Part shown: positions 16,466 to 26,433 of the stretch, in pieces
Layout: every line of letters begins with the position of its first letter
How positions within the stretch are numbered: position 1 is the stretch's first letter
Notes under the pieces: model-generated
Told to the model about the DNA's origin: nothing
The model's input: the letters and a program-made list of their open reading frames with translations, nothing else
Database searches by the model: none
Translations under genes and position numbers: made by a program
NCBI GenBank assembly: GCA_009886095.1
Contig: VFJL01000065.1
Location: forward strand, 1-64,000
Length of the DNA: 64,000 bases
Direction of reading: 5' to 3'
From: Nitrosomonadales bacterium
GTDB taxonomy: Bacteria > Pseudomonadota > Gammaproteobacteria > Burkholderiales > Nitrosomonadaceae

Positions 16466-18769
16466 ATGACTTTCTTTTCCCTGCTTCTGCTGCTGGCTAC
16501 CATTATCGGTGCCATTCTGTTTGTTCCGCCACTGCGGCGCTCACTCGTTTCCAACCGGGTGCTGAAAATTTTCCGCAAGATACTGCCGCAGGTTTCGCAG
16601 ACCGAGCAGGAGGCGCTGGATGCGGGAACCGTATGGTGGGATGGCGATCTGTTCAGCGGTAAACCGGACTGGAACAAGCTGCTGGCTTACCCCAAGCCAC
16701 AACTGAGTGCCGCAGAGCAAGCCTTTCTTGCTGGTCCGGTGGAACAGTTGTGCGCGATGCTGGATGAATGGCACATCACGCGCGAGCTGCACGATCTGCC
16801 GCCCGAGGTCTGGCAATTCATCAAAGATAACGGCTTTTTTGGCATGATTATTCCAAAGCAATATGGTGGCCACGGTTTCTCGGCGCTGGCACATTCCACA
16901 GTAGTGATGAAAATCGGCTCGCGCAGCGGTACTGCGGCGGTAACAGTGATGGTGCCGAATTCACTGGGGCCGGCAGAGCTACTGCTACATTACGGTACCG
17001 AGGAGCAGAAAAACCACTATCTGCCGCATCTGGCAAAAGGGCTGGAAGTGCCATGTTTCGCGCTCACCGGCCCCAATGCCGGGTCGGATGCGGGCGCGAT
17101 TCCCGATTCCGGCATTGTCTGCCGCAGCGAATTCAACGGCCAGCAGGACGTGCTGGGAATGCGCGTCACTTGGGAGAAACGCTATATCACGCTGGGTCCG
17201 GTGGCAACACTGCTGGGACTGGCGTTCAAGCTTCACGACCCTGACGGACTGCTGGGAGGAGGGAAAGATCTTGGCATTACGCTGGCGCTGATTCCCACCA
17301 ATACGCCGGGTGTCAATATAGGCCGCCGTCATTTCCCGCTCGATGCGGCTTTTCAGAATGGCCCCAACTCCGGCAAAGATGTGTTTATCCCGATGGAATG
17401 GGTGATCGGTGGGCGTGAAGGCGTGGGCTATGGCTGGCGCATGCTGATGAATTGCCTCGCCGCCGGGCGCTCGATTTCATTGCCCGCCACTGCCACTGGT
17501 GCGGCCAAACTGGCGGCACGCACCAGCGGTGCCTATGGCCGGGTGCGGGTGCAATTCAACACCCCCATCGGGCGCTTCGAGGGGGTAGAAGAAGCGCTTG
17601 CTCGCATCGGTGGCAATACCTATATGATGGACGCAGCGCGGGTGATGACAGCAGGTGCAGTGGATCTCGGCGAAAAACCTTCGGTCATTTCTGCCATCGT
17701 CAAATACCATCTCACCGAACGCAGCCGCCAGGCGATCAATGATGCAATGGACATACACGGCGGCAAGGGTATTTGCATGGGCCCCAGCAATTATCTGGCG
17801 CGCACCTACCAGCAAACCCCAGTCGGCATTACGGTGGAGGGTGCCAACATTCTTACGCGCAGCATGATGATCTTCGGCCAGGGTGCAATACGTTGTCATC
17901 CTTTTGTGCTGAAGGAGATTCACGCAGCCAACGACAACAACCCCGCGCGCGCTACGTTGGAATTTGACCAGACATTGCTGGGGCACGCCGCTTTCAGTGC
18001 CAGCAACGGCTTGCGCTCTCTGCTACATGGACTGACTGGCGCTTCCCTGGCGAATGCGCCGGGTAATGCCGCCGCCGAACTGCAGCATTACTACCGGCAG
18101 TTGACGCGCTTCTCCGCCGTCTTTGCGCTGGTTGCCGATATCTCCATGCTGGTATTGGGCGGTGCACTGAAACGCAAGGAAAAACTCTCCGCTCGCCTTG
18201 GCGATATGCTCAGCCTGCTTTATTTGTGCTCTGCAACACTGAAGCGTTTCGAGGATGATGGCCGTCCTGCAGCCGATTTGCCATTGGTACATTGGTCAAT
18301 ACAGGATGCGCTTTACCATCTGCAACAGGCATTGGATGGCTTGCTGGATAATTTTCCCAACCGGATGGCGGCATGGGCGTTGCGGTTGCTGGTATTTCCC
18401 TTGGGCAAGCCATTCTCCCCGCCATCAGATGAACTGGGCCACAGAGTGGCCGCGTTGTTGCTGGAGCCGGGGGAAGCACGTGACCGTCTGACTGCGGGGA
18501 TCTATCTCCCAACGTCTACTGATGAGCCGTTGGGCGTTCTGGAGCAAGCGTTGCAATGCGCAGTGGTGTGTGAAGTGGCGGAAGCCAAGGTTCGCGCTGC
18601 CATCAAAGCCGGTCTGATTTCCGCGCGGGGTGATGAGAAAATCGCTGAATCGCTGCAACAGGGAGTCATCACCGCTGTTGAAGCGGAATCGCTGGAGAAA
18701 ATGAAATCTCTGCGCCGCTGCGTCATCATGGTAGACGATTTTCCTGCAGATTTCGGCAAACAGAAATAA
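16466..18769 (+). CDS. fadE: Acyl-CoA dehydrogenase, FadE type
   Basis: A 767-aa flavoenzyme with the FadE layout: one or two N-terminal membrane segments (residues 2-24), an acyl-CoA dehydrogenase core, and a C-terminal DUF1974 extension. Visible core signatures are FALTGPNAGSDAGAIPD (substrate/FAD region, near residue 198), RISL-type ADH loop GRSISLPATATGAAKLAARTSGAYGRVRVQF and IHGGKGICMGPSNYLARTYQ near residue 430. It catalyses the first step of fatty-acid beta-oxidation, making trans-2-enoyl-CoA. It is the first gene of a plus-strand cluster with acyl-CoA ligase, thioesterase, hydratase/dehydrogenase and thiolase. Confidence 0.92.
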   Translation: MTFFSLLLLLATIIGAILFVPPLRRSLVSNRVLKIFRKILPQVSQTEQEALDAGTVWWDGDLFSGKPDWNKLLAYPKPQLSAAEQAFLAGPVEQLCAMLDEWHITRELHDLPPEVWQFIKDNGFFGMIIPKQYGGHGFSALAHSTVVMKIGSRSGTAAVTVMVPNSLGPAELLLHYGTEEQKNHYLPHLAKGLEVPCFALTGPNAGSDAGAIPDSGIVCRSEFNGQQDVLGMRVTWEKRYITLGPVATLLGLAFKLHDPDGLLGGGKDLGITLALIPTNTPGVNIGRRHFPLDAAFQNGPNSGKDVFIPMEWVIGGREGVGYGWRMLMNCLAAGRSISLPATATGAAKLAARTSGAYGRVRVQFNTPIGRFEGVEEALARIGGNTYMMDAARVMTAGAVDLGEKPSVISAIVKYHLTERSRQAINDAMDIHGGKGICMGPSNYLARTYQQTPVGITVEGANILTRSMMIFGQGAIRCHPFVLKEIHAANDNNPARATLEFDQTLLGHAAFSASNGLRSLLHGLTGASLANAPGNAAAELQHYYRQLTRFSAVFALVADISMLVLGGALKRKEKLSARLGDMLSLLYLCSATLKRFEDDGRPAADLPLVHWSIQDALYHLQQALDGLLDNFPNRMAAWALRLLVFPLGKPFSPPSDELGHRVAALLLEPGEARDRLTAGIYLPTSTDEPLGVLEQALQCAVVCEVAEAKVRAAIKAGLISARGDEKIAESLQQGVITAVEAESLEKMKSLRRCVIMVDDFPADFGKQK

Positions 18770-18777
18770 ATACGGCC

Positions 18778-20601
18778 ATGCAAGACAACCCGATGGACAT
18801 TATCCCGGTGGAGATAGCCGGAACACTGGCTGGCCTGTTCAGCGAGCGTGTGCGCCGCTCGCCACAGCGGGTAGCTTACCGGGATTTCGATCAGTCGAAC
18901 GGAAAGTGGCGCGACCGTACTTGGGAGCAAATGGCTCATGCGGTAGCGCGCTGGCAGATAGCTCTCGACAAAGAAGGCCTGGTTGCAGGTGACCGGGTAG
19001 CAGTGATGTCGAAAAACTGCCCGGAATGGGTGATGTTAGACCAGGCCGCGCTGGGATTGGGATTGGTGGTGGTGCCGCTTTACACTGCCGACCGCGCAGA
19101 GAATGCGGCGTATGTTCTGCGCGATGCCGGTGTCAAGCTGTTGCTGCTGGAAGATCTGGCGCAGTGGCAGGCATTCTCTGAAGTACGCGATCAGATCAAC
19201 GGCCTGTTACGGGTTGTGACGATCAATCCGTTTGCAGATGACACCAACAAAGCTGCTGATGGCCTCGTGCTGGCGCTGCATAACTGGCTGCCACAGATGG
19301 TCATGGCAACCGAGGAAGTCCGGCATGTCTGCGCGCCGCATGATCTCGCCACCATCATTTATACCTCCGGCACTTCCGGCCGCCCCAAGGGAGTAATGTT
19401 GAGCCATCACAACATGCTCACCAACGCTCATGGCTGCTTACAGGTTGTGCCGGTGGGACAGAATGATCTGCTGCTTTCATTCCTGCCACTGTCGCATACG
19501 TTCGAGCGTACGGCCGGTTACTACCTACCCATGATGGCCGGGGCCACGGTCGCCCACGCCCGTTCGATCCAGCAGCTACAAGAAGATTTGTTGATTATCC
19601 GCCCGACCCTGCTGGTTTCAGTACCACGAATTTATGAACGGGTTTATGCCGGTATTCGGGCCAAGCTTGTGGAAGGACCGACTCTGAACCGTCAATTATT
19701 TAGCCTGGCGGTAGAAGTGGGCTACAGCCGCTTTGAACACCAGCAGCGACGGGGTTCCTGGCGGGTTTCGCACCTGCTATGGCCACTGCTGGAGAAACTG
19801 GTGGCACACAAAGTGATGAACAAGCTGGGTGGGCGCTTGCGGATGGCGCTGAGCGGTGGCGCAGCACTACCGACTGATGTCTCGCGCGTGTTCATCGGTC
19901 TGGGGTTACCCATTCTGCAAGGTTACGGCATGACTGAAAGCAGTCCAGTGGTATGCACCAACACTTTCGAGAATAATTTGCCGGTTAGTGTCGGCCCGCC
20001 TATTCCTGGGGTGACAGTGAAACTCGGTGAGAACAATGCGTTGCTGATTCACGGACCCAATGTGATGCTGGGCTACTGGCACAATCCGGAAGCCACGCGG
20101 GCAGTGCTAACTTCTGATGGCTGGCTCAATTCCGGCGATATGGCACGAATTGATGAGCAGGGGAGAGTGACCATTACCGGGCGTCTCAAAGAAATCATTG
20201 TCATGTCCAACGGGGAAAAAGTTCCGCCGGGGGATATGGAAGCGGCGATTCTGCGTGATCCTTTGATCGAACAGGTGATGCTGATCGGCGAAGGGCGTTC
20301 GTATTTGAGCGCGCTGGCCGTTTTGAATCCCCGCAACTGGGAAAGCGTGGCGGTACAGTACAATCTTGATCCTGACTTGCACCATGTACTGCGTGACCAG
20401 AAAGCCGAAGAAATCGTGCTGGAGAAAATCGCACATCAGATACGTGAGTTTCCCGGCTATGCCAAAGTACGTTGCGTGGCGCTGTTGCCAGAACCGTGGA
20501 CAGTCGAGAATGATATGCTCACGCCCACCTTGAAACTGCGGCGAGGGCAGGTTCTGGAGCGCTACAAAGTTATGGTTGAGAGACTCTATGCGGGGCATTA
20601 G
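18778..20601 (+). CDS. Long-chain acyl-CoA synthetase (AMP-binding)
   Basis: A 607-aa member of the adenylate-forming superfamily, starting 9 nt after fadE. The P-loop-like motif TIIYTSGTSGRPKGVMLSH is near residues 196-214. Next is LSFLPLSHTFERTAGYY, then GYGMTESSPVVCTNT (A5), WLNSGDMARIDEQGRVTITGRLKEIIVMSNGEKVPP (A7-A8) and the C-terminal Lys region TPTLKLRRGQVLERY. The layout matches long-chain (FadD15-type) ligases, which activate free fatty acids to acyl-CoA. Tight spacing with fadE indicates co-transcription. Confidence 0.9.
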   Translation: MQDNPMDIIPVEIAGTLAGLFSERVRRSPQRVAYRDFDQSNGKWRDRTWEQMAHAVARWQIALDKEGLVAGDRVAVMSKNCPEWVMLDQAALGLGLVVVPLYTADRAENAAYVLRDAGVKLLLLEDLAQWQAFSEVRDQINGLLRVVTINPFADDTNKAADGLVLALHNWLPQMVMATEEVRHVCAPHDLATIIYTSGTSGRPKGVMLSHHNMLTNAHGCLQVVPVGQNDLLLSFLPLSHTFERTAGYYLPMMAGATVAHARSIQQLQEDLLIIRPTLLVSVPRIYERVYAGIRAKLVEGPTLNRQLFSLAVEVGYSRFEHQQRRGSWRVSHLLWPLLEKLVAHKVMNKLGGRLRMALSGGAALPTDVSRVFIGLGLPILQGYGMTESSPVVCTNTFENNLPVSVGPPIPGVTVKLGENNALLIHGPNVMLGYWHNPEATRAVLTSDGWLNSGDMARIDEQGRVTITGRLKEIIVMSNGEKVPPGDMEAAILRDPLIEQVMLIGEGRSYLSALAVLNPRNWESVAVQYNLDPDLHHVLRDQKAEEIVLEKIAHQIREFPGYAKVRCVALLPEPWTVENDMLTPTLKLRRGQVLERYKVMVERLYAGH

Positions 20602-20651
20602 CCCGCCCTGAGCGAACATCTGCCTGTTAAACAAATTGAGGTACAACGAAA

Positions 20652-21068
20652 ATGGATGATAATCCAAAAATCCACACGTCACTGCCCGCAGGACGCGATC
20701 CTATTTTGCGCATCGTGCCGATGCCGACGGATACCAATTACGCCGGTGACGTGTTCGGTGGCTGGATCATGGCGCAGGTGGACATTGCCGGTAGTCTGCC
20801 GGCAATCCGCCGTGCACGCGGACGGGTAGCCACAGTAGCAGTCAACTCTTTTGTGTTCAAGCAACCTGTATTTGTCGGCGATCTGGTGAGCTTCTATGCC
20901 GAGATCATCAAAGTAGGGCGCTCCTCGATCACGGTAGATGTAGAGGTATATGCCCAGCGTGGCCCGCGCGAGGGCGGTGACGAAATATGCAGCAAAGTGA
21001 CCGAGGCAGTGCTGACTTACGTGGCGGTGGATGAGCAGCGCAAACCGCGTGTGGTGCCTCAAGAGTAA
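20652..21068 (+). CDS. Acyl-CoA thioesterase, YciA-like hotdog fold
   Basis: A 138-aa protein. The hotdog motif MPTDTNYAGDVFGGWIMAQVDIAGSLPA (residues 23-50), with the catalytic Asp and GG pair, identifies the YciA/acyl-CoA thioesterase family. VNSFVFKQPVFVGDLVSFYAEIIKVGRSS follows. It hydrolyses acyl-CoA to free acid and CoA. Position inside the beta-oxidation cluster suggests it prevents CoA sequestration. The ribosome site TTGAGG is upstream. Confidence 0.9.
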   Translation: MDDNPKIHTSLPAGRDPILRIVPMPTDTNYAGDVFGGWIMAQVDIAGSLPAIRRARGRVATVAVNSFVFKQPVFVGDLVSFYAEIIKVGRSSITVDVEVYAQRGPREGGDEICSKVTEAVLTYVAVDEQRKPRVVPQE

Positions 21069-21113
21069 GGGCGTCTCTAAGAATTAAATGTTTTGAGTAA
21101 GACAAGACAGGAG
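21067..21113 (-). repeat. Repeat-family end fragment before the fadN-like gene
   Basis: The reverse complement (ending ...ATTTAATTCTTAGAGACGCCCT) aligns with the right end of MITE-like copy A (...CTTTGAATTTTTAGAGGCACCC). The fragment runs up to the AGGAGG ribosome site of the next gene, which may derive from it. Confidence 0.4.
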
Positions 21114-21119
21114 GAGTAA

Positions 21120-23618
21120 TTGAGCAACAATAATTTCATCGTGCGCAAGGTCGCAGTGCTGGGTGCAGGCGTAATGGGGGCGCAGATTGCAGCGCATTTG
21201 GTCAACGCCAATGTTGAAACGCTGCTGTTCGAGCTGCCGGCGAAGCAGGGCGATGTTACCGTTAATGCCAATGCCAATGTGATCAAGGCAGTGGAGAATC
21301 TGAAGAAGCAGGAGCCTGCGCCGCTGTCAGCCGCGACCAGGGCGGCCTGTATCCAGCCCGCCAATTACGACCAGCATCTTGAATTGCTCAGGGATTGTGA
21401 CATCGTGATCGAGGCCATCGCCGAGCGCATGGACTGGAAAACCGAGCTGTACACCAGAATTGCGCCATATCTTGGCACGCACACTATTTTTGCCAGCAAC
21501 ACCTCCGGGCTTTCCATCAACCAGTTGGCGCAGGCATTTCCTGAAAGCCTGCGGCATCGTTTTTGCGGTGTGCATTTTTTCAACCCGCCGCGCTACATGC
21601 ACCTGGTGGAATTAATCGCTTGCGAAGGAAGTGATGCCGCAATGCTCGATGACTTGGAAAAATTCCTCGTCACCTATCTTGGCAAGGGTGTGATCCGCGC
21701 CAAGGACACGCCCAATTTCATCGCCAACCGGGTGGGCATGTTTTCCATGCTGGCCACCATGCATCACGCCAGGGAGTTTGAGCTGGGTTTCGATCTGGTG
21801 GACGCCTTGACTGGTTCGTTGATCGGCCGCCCCAAAAGTGCTACTTTTCGCACCGCCGATGTAGTGGGACTCGATACCTTGGCGCATGTGATCAACACCA
21901 TGCGCAATGGGCTGCCTGACGATCCGTGGCACCGGTATTATGCCGCGCCGGACTGGCTGCGAGGCTTGATCGACAGTGGTGCGCTGGGACAGAAAAGCAA
22001 ACGTGGGGTGTATCAAAAAGTGGGCAAGGAGATCCACGTGCTTGATCTCGCCACCAAGGAATACCATCTCGCTGCAGGTGAAGTGGACGACGACATCAAG
22101 GAACTACTCAAACGTAAAAACCCGGCGGAAAAATTCGCTGCACTACGCGCCAGCCGACATCCTCAGGCGCAATTTCTGTGGGCGGTATACCGCGACCTGT
22201 TTCATTATTGTGCCGTGCATCTATCCGCCATCGCAGACAATGCGCGCGATCTTGATCTCGCCATGCGCTGGGGTTTCGGTTGGAATCTGGGGCCGTTTGA
22301 AATCTGGCAGGCGGCGGGATGGAGCCAGATCACAGACTGGATCAACGAAGATATCGCTGCAGGTAAAAGCATGAGCACAACACCACTACCTGCGTGGGTG
22401 CTGGAAATGGATCGTAGTGGCGTCCATACAGCGCAAGGCTCCTATGCACCAACTGCTAAAGCCCAGCGACCGCGTTCAGTCTTGCCGGTATACCGGCGGC
22501 AACTATTCCCCGACCGCCTGCTAGGTGAAGAAACACCGCACAGCATAACCATTTTCGAGACCGATGCCGTGCGCATGTGGCACACCGGCGATGACATCGC
22601 CATTGTCAGTTTCAAGAGCAAGATGCACACCATCGGCAGCGATGTGCTGGACGGAGTGCAACAGGCGATAAATGAGGCGGAGCGCAACTGGCGCGCACTG
22701 GTAATCTGGCAGACTGAACCTCCATTTTCCGCCGGGGCTAATCTGCAAAAAGCCACAGAGCGGTTGAAAAGTAATGGGCCGCCTTCCACTTTCAGTCTGC
22801 TGACACAGAAACTCAAAAAAACAGCGCGATCTGCTGTGCTTAAGGCTGCACGCAATCTTAATCTTGCCGATGCTCTGATGGCCGGAAAACTGGCAGAAGT
22901 CGAGGCAATGGTGGCGCAGTTCCAGCAGACTTCCCAAGACCTAAGGTACTCGATGATCCCCACGGTAGCAGCGGTGGACGGACTCGCTTTGGGCGGCGGC
23001 TGCGAATTTGTGATGCACTGCGACCGTGCCGTAGCTACGCTGGAGAGCTATATCGGTCTGGTGGAAGTGGGCGTGGGGTTACTGCCAGCAGGTGGTGGTT
23101 GCAAGGAATTCGCTTTGAGAGCAGCACGGGAGGCAAAGGACGGCGATCCTTTTCCACTGCTGAAAAGTTACTTCCAAACAATTGCTACGGCGCAATTGGC
23201 AAAGAGTGCCGAACAGGCAAAAGAGCTGGGGTATCTGCGTCCGGCTGACCTGGTGGTGATGAACCGCTTCGAGCTGCTCCACGCCGCCAAGGCACAGGCT
23301 GTTGCACTAGCGGAGGCGGGTTATCGTCCCCCGCTGAAAACTTATAATATTCCGGTAGCCGGTACTGCCGGCATCGCCACCATCAAGAGCATGCTCGTCA
23401 ATATGCTGGAAGGCGGCTTCATTTCTGAGCACGACTATCTGATCGGCAGCAAGGTTGCGTATGTCATGTGCGGCGGTGATCTGACCCCCGGCAGTCTGGT
23501 GGACGAAACCTGGTTCCTGGAGTTAGAGCGTGCCGCTTTCATCGAACTGCTGGCGACCGAGAAGACGCAAGCACGCGTGGAGCATACGTTGAAAACCGGC
23601 AAGCCGTTACGAAACTAG
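21120..23618 (+). CDS. 3-hydroxyacyl-CoA dehydrogenase/enoyl-CoA hydratase fusion
   Basis: An 832-aa bifunctional enzyme starting at TTG 4 nt after AGGAGGAG. The N-terminal half is the NAD-dependent dehydrogenase: VAVLGAGVMGAQIAAHLVNANV (Rossmann, residues 10-31), ASNTSGLSINQLAQAFP and HFFNPPRYMHLVE. The C-terminal third is a crotonase domain with oxyanion-hole segments FSAGANL and GLALGGGCEFVMHCDRAVA. The order dehydrogenase-then-hydratase is that of FadN-like proteins and the reverse of FadB/FadJ. It performs the hydration and second oxidation of beta-oxidation and is coupled with the thiolase 17 bp downstream. Confidence 0.9.
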   Translation: MSNNNFIVRKVAVLGAGVMGAQIAAHLVNANVETLLFELPAKQGDVTVNANANVIKAVENLKKQEPAPLSAATRAACIQPANYDQHLELLRDCDIVIEAIAERMDWKTELYTRIAPYLGTHTIFASNTSGLSINQLAQAFPESLRHRFCGVHFFNPPRYMHLVELIACEGSDAAMLDDLEKFLVTYLGKGVIRAKDTPNFIANRVGMFSMLATMHHAREFELGFDLVDALTGSLIGRPKSATFRTADVVGLDTLAHVINTMRNGLPDDPWHRYYAAPDWLRGLIDSGALGQKSKRGVYQKVGKEIHVLDLATKEYHLAAGEVDDDIKELLKRKNPAEKFAALRASRHPQAQFLWAVYRDLFHYCAVHLSAIADNARDLDLAMRWGFGWNLGPFEIWQAAGWSQITDWINEDIAAGKSMSTTPLPAWVLEMDRSGVHTAQGSYAPTAKAQRPRSVLPVYRRQLFPDRLLGEETPHSITIFETDAVRMWHTGDDIAIVSFKSKMHTIGSDVLDGVQQAINEAERNWRALVIWQTEPPFSAGANLQKATERLKSNGPPSTFSLLTQKLKKTARSAVLKAARNLNLADALMAGKLAEVEAMVAQFQQTSQDLRYSMIPTVAAVDGLALGGGCEFVMHCDRAVATLESYIGLVEVGVGLLPAGGGCKEFALRAAREAKDGDPFPLLKSYFQTIATAQLAKSAEQAKELGYLRPADLVVMNRFELLHAAKAQAVALAEAGYRPPLKTYNIPVAGTAGIATIKSMLVNMLEGGFISEHDYLIGSKVAYVMCGGDLTPGSLVDETWFLELERAAFIELLATEKTQARVEHTLKTGKPLRN

Positions 23619-23635
23619 AATTCAGGAGAAACGCC

Positions 23636-24838
23636 ATGACCAATAGACAGGTTCAGGACGCCTACATCGTCGCTGCCGTACGTACGCCAGTCGGCAAGGC
23701 GCCGCGTGGAATGTTCAAAAACGTACGTCCCGATGACATGCTGGTACATGTGTTGAAAGCTGCGCTGGAGCAATGTCCCGGGCTTGACCCGGCAGCGATT
23801 GATGACGTGATTGCAGGTTGTGCCATGCCGGAAGCGGAACAGGGCATCAATGTGGCACGCATTGCGCTACTGCTGGCAGGACTGCCCAATAATGTACCGG
23901 GCATGACCATCAACCGTTTTTGCGCCTCGGGGGTACAGGCAGTGGCGCTGGCCGCTGACCGCATCCGCCTGGGTGAAACCGACGTGATGATAGGTGCAGG
24001 TACTGAGAGCATGAGCATGGTGCCAATGATGGGTAACAAGGTGGCAATGAATCCGGAGATCTTCCTGCATGATGAGAATGTCAGTATTGCTTATGGCATG
24101 GGCATGACCGGGGAAAAAGTTGCACAACGCTGGAAAATAAGCCGTGAGGCCCAGGATGAGTTTGCGGTGACCAGTCATACCAGAGCGCTTAAAGCCATTG
24201 AGACGGGTGAATTCGATCAGGAGATCGCACCTTATACCATCAAAGAAAAACGCCCCGATCTCGCCGTGCATGAAGTCCGCAACGTGACCACCGTCAAGAA
24301 TACCGATGAAGGCCCCCGCCCTGGCACCAGCCAGGAGTCTCTCGCCAAACTGAAACCGGTATTCGCCGCCAGGGGTTCGGTAACGGCAGGCAATAGCTCG
24401 CAAATGTCCGACGGTGCAGGCGCGGTAATTGTAGTGAGCGAAGCTGCATTAAAGTGCTTCAATCTCACGCCCATCGGGCGCTTCATGGGATTCGCGGTAA
24501 CTGGAGTGCCACCAGAGATAATGGGGGTTGGCCCGATCAAAGCGATACCAAAAGTCTTGCAGCAGGTTGGACTGAAGCAGGATGATATTGACTGGATCGA
24601 ACTGAATGAAGCCTTTGCTGCACAGAGTCTTGCGGTAATCAATGATCTGGGGCTGGATCGCTCCAAGGTCAACCCTCTGGGTGGCGCAATTGCGCTGGGC
24701 CATCCTCTGGGTGCAACCGGTGCCATTCGCGTCGCCACGCTGCTACACGGCCTGCGCCGACACAAGCAGAAATATGGCATGGTGACCATGTGTATCGGCA
24801 CTGGCATGGGTGCAGCCGGTGTATTCGAAGCGCTGTAA
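23636..24838 (+). CDS. fadA: Acetyl-CoA acyltransferase (3-ketoacyl-CoA thiolase)
   Basis: A 400-aa thiolase of normal length with a good ribosome site (AGGAGA). The nucleophilic Cys is in NRFCASGVQAVALAADRI (Cys96). The C-terminal active-site parts are NEAFAAQ, GGAIALGHPLGATGA (His) and CIGTGMGAAGVFEAL (proton-shuttle Cys). It cleaves 3-ketoacyl-CoA to acetyl-CoA and a shortened acyl-CoA. As the last gene it completes the plus-strand beta-oxidation cluster. No clear terminator is seen in the ~250 bp that follow. Confidence 0.92.
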   Translation: MTNRQVQDAYIVAAVRTPVGKAPRGMFKNVRPDDMLVHVLKAALEQCPGLDPAAIDDVIAGCAMPEAEQGINVARIALLLAGLPNNVPGMTINRFCASGVQAVALAADRIRLGETDVMIGAGTESMSMVPMMGNKVAMNPEIFLHDENVSIAYGMGMTGEKVAQRWKISREAQDEFAVTSHTRALKAIETGEFDQEIAPYTIKEKRPDLAVHEVRNVTTVKNTDEGPRPGTSQESLAKLKPVFAARGSVTAGNSSQMSDGAGAVIVVSEAALKCFNLTPIGRFMGFAVTGVPPEIMGVGPIKAIPKVLQQVGLKQDDIDWIELNEAFAAQSLAVINDLGLDRSKVNPLGGAIALGHPLGATGAIRVATLLHGLRRHKQKYGMVTMCIGTGMGAAGVFEAL

Positions 24839-25086
24839 ATTCCTAATACAAAAATTTAATCTAACCTACTATTAATATAATCGCCCCACTCTCCCTGCGC
24901 CTATCCTCGCGGCAAGAGAGGGGGAATTTCTAGTCCGATTGGCTGGTAACGCCCTATCTCAAATAGGCCGGCAAATTACTCAATCGGTGTATTGAAGTAT
25001 CGGACAATGACAACCAGGTTATTTGAACTGATTTCCAACCGCATAGGCAGATGGTTACTTAAACTCTAAGAGAGGGGACAACAGTT

Positions 25087-25926
25087 ATGCCTTTCAATCT
25101 CATCAAAGGAACATTTCACGTAGTCGGGTATTCTCCAGATGGGGACTCGATTCGGTTTCAAGCCGACGATCGCAGCAATTGGAATTTGCTTGATGGCCCT
25201 CCGGTCGAGTTGAACGCCAGGAACCACGCCCAGTTGCGCATCGAAGCGATCGACACACTGGAAACACACTATCAAGGCCAGCATCAACCGCTACAACTGG
25301 CCAATAAAGCAACACATTTTCTGCTCAATGAACTTGGAATCAAGAACGTCAAGTTCGACAATGCGGGCAAAGTCGTCTCCGCGCACGACAGCACTCGTGG
25401 GTACATCCTTTCGCGCAAGAGCGAAAAGTACCACCGCCCAGTTTCGTTTGTTTTTGCCGGTGGAGCCAAAGAGGTCGATGGAGCACAGATTTTTCTCAGC
25501 CCAGACCGTCTGATGGAAAGTATGAATTATAAGTCGGCGCTGGCTGGCTTGGCCTATCCAACCTACTATAGCGGGCTGTTTTCCGACTTAAGAGAAAAAA
25601 TCACTTCGGCCGTTGCGCGGGCTCGGAAGGGTCACGGAAAGGGCATATGGCTAAAAGATAAGACGGCCAAAGGTTTCACTGTTTCAAGTCTCGCATCCGT
25701 CACTGACGAAGACGTTATTCTGCCAAAACTTTTCCGCCGCATCATCAACTTCATGGGCGATGGCGGCAACATCGACGGCTTTAAGGACTATCTCACCGCC
25801 AACCCAGACCAGGTACTGGAATTGAAGACCGGCCATTTCACTAACCTCGACACCTTCGTTGAAGTCACGGGGAATAATGTCAAACTCACGGCCAAACCTG
25901 AAGATCTGGTATTTGTCGAAAAGTAG
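25087..25926 (+). CDS. Staphylococcal-nuclease-like (SNase) protein
   Basis: A 279-aa protein. The N-terminal ~150 residues match the nuclease OB-fold: GYSPDGDSIRFQ (residues 15-26, metal-site Asp) and LRIEAIDTLETHYQG (residues 55-69, the family's RLxGIDTPE-like strand). The active-site order is looser than in secreted thermonucleases, and no signal peptide is visible, so activity and location are uncertain. The C-terminal 100 residues (LPKLFRRIINFMGDGGNIDGFKDYL) form a separate unrecognised domain. RBS GAGAGGGG is upstream. It appears monocistronic. Confidence 0.65.
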   Translation: MPFNLIKGTFHVVGYSPDGDSIRFQADDRSNWNLLDGPPVELNARNHAQLRIEAIDTLETHYQGQHQPLQLANKATHFLLNELGIKNVKFDNAGKVVSAHDSTRGYILSRKSEKYHRPVSFVFAGGAKEVDGAQIFLSPDRLMESMNYKSALAGLAYPTYYSGLFSDLREKITSAVARARKGHGKGIWLKDKTAKGFTVSSLASVTDEDVILPKLFRRIINFMGDGGNIDGFKDYLTANPDQVLELKTGHFTNLDTFVEVTGNNVKLTAKPEDLVFVEK

Positions 25927-26244
25927 GAAAAAGCGGGGCAATACAGCTGGATTTCAACTGATTCAGGCGGTGGGAGTAAAAACAGGAACCTCAGCAGCTG
26001 GTTCTAGATAACATTAACATCGCGTCTGATGCGCCATTTACTGCACACCGTAACAACCGTTGCTCAGCAAGCCAAAACGAAAAGTTTTTTGCCGCCCACT
26101 CAAGACATACCTGAGTTAACTCGCATACAAAGACAGCACTGGCCAGGCAATGCTACGGGTGTCGCAATTAAACGCAGATCACAATAGCGCTGACCTGTTC
26201 TTATGACTCTTGATTATGACTGTAACCTGGTCATTCAGAAACCG
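25927..26244. other. Intergenic stretch, nothing recognised
   Basis: About 320 bp between convergent genes. Short open frames on both strands lack ribosome sites and motifs. No terminator-grade hairpin or known repeat was identified. Confidence 0.45.
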
Positions 26245-26433
26245 TTATTTCTGCCCGAAATAAACGTAACCTTTCTGCGGGATTTCCGCTTCTGCAAAGC
26301 GCTTGCGTTCATCCTTGTCCAGTTTCTTGTCCCACCAGATGGCGCGCGCTTCTTTCTGCTGCTCGGCCAACTGCGGATTTTTCGCGAACAATTCGCGCAT
26401 AAATTTAGTGTGCTCGGATTCGTACAGTTCCAT
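26245..26433 (-). CDS. DUF3460 family small protein
   Basis: A 62-aa basic, helical protein: YESEHTKFMRELFAKNPQLAEQQKEARAIWWDKKLD, ending YVYFGQK. This is the full-length pattern of DUF3460, a conserved small cytoplasmic protein common in betaproteobacteria. Function is unknown. It is the only coding call between the nuclease-like gene and the spermidine-synthase-like gene. Confidence 0.8.
   Translation of the reverse strand: MELYESEHTKFMRELFAKNPQLAEQQKEARAIWWDKKLDKDERKRFAEAEIPQKGYVYFGQK

Noticed and set aside
16985-17986. Long minus-strand frames opposite fadE
   Set aside because: They are antisense shadows of a strongly coding gene with high GC third positions; they match no family.
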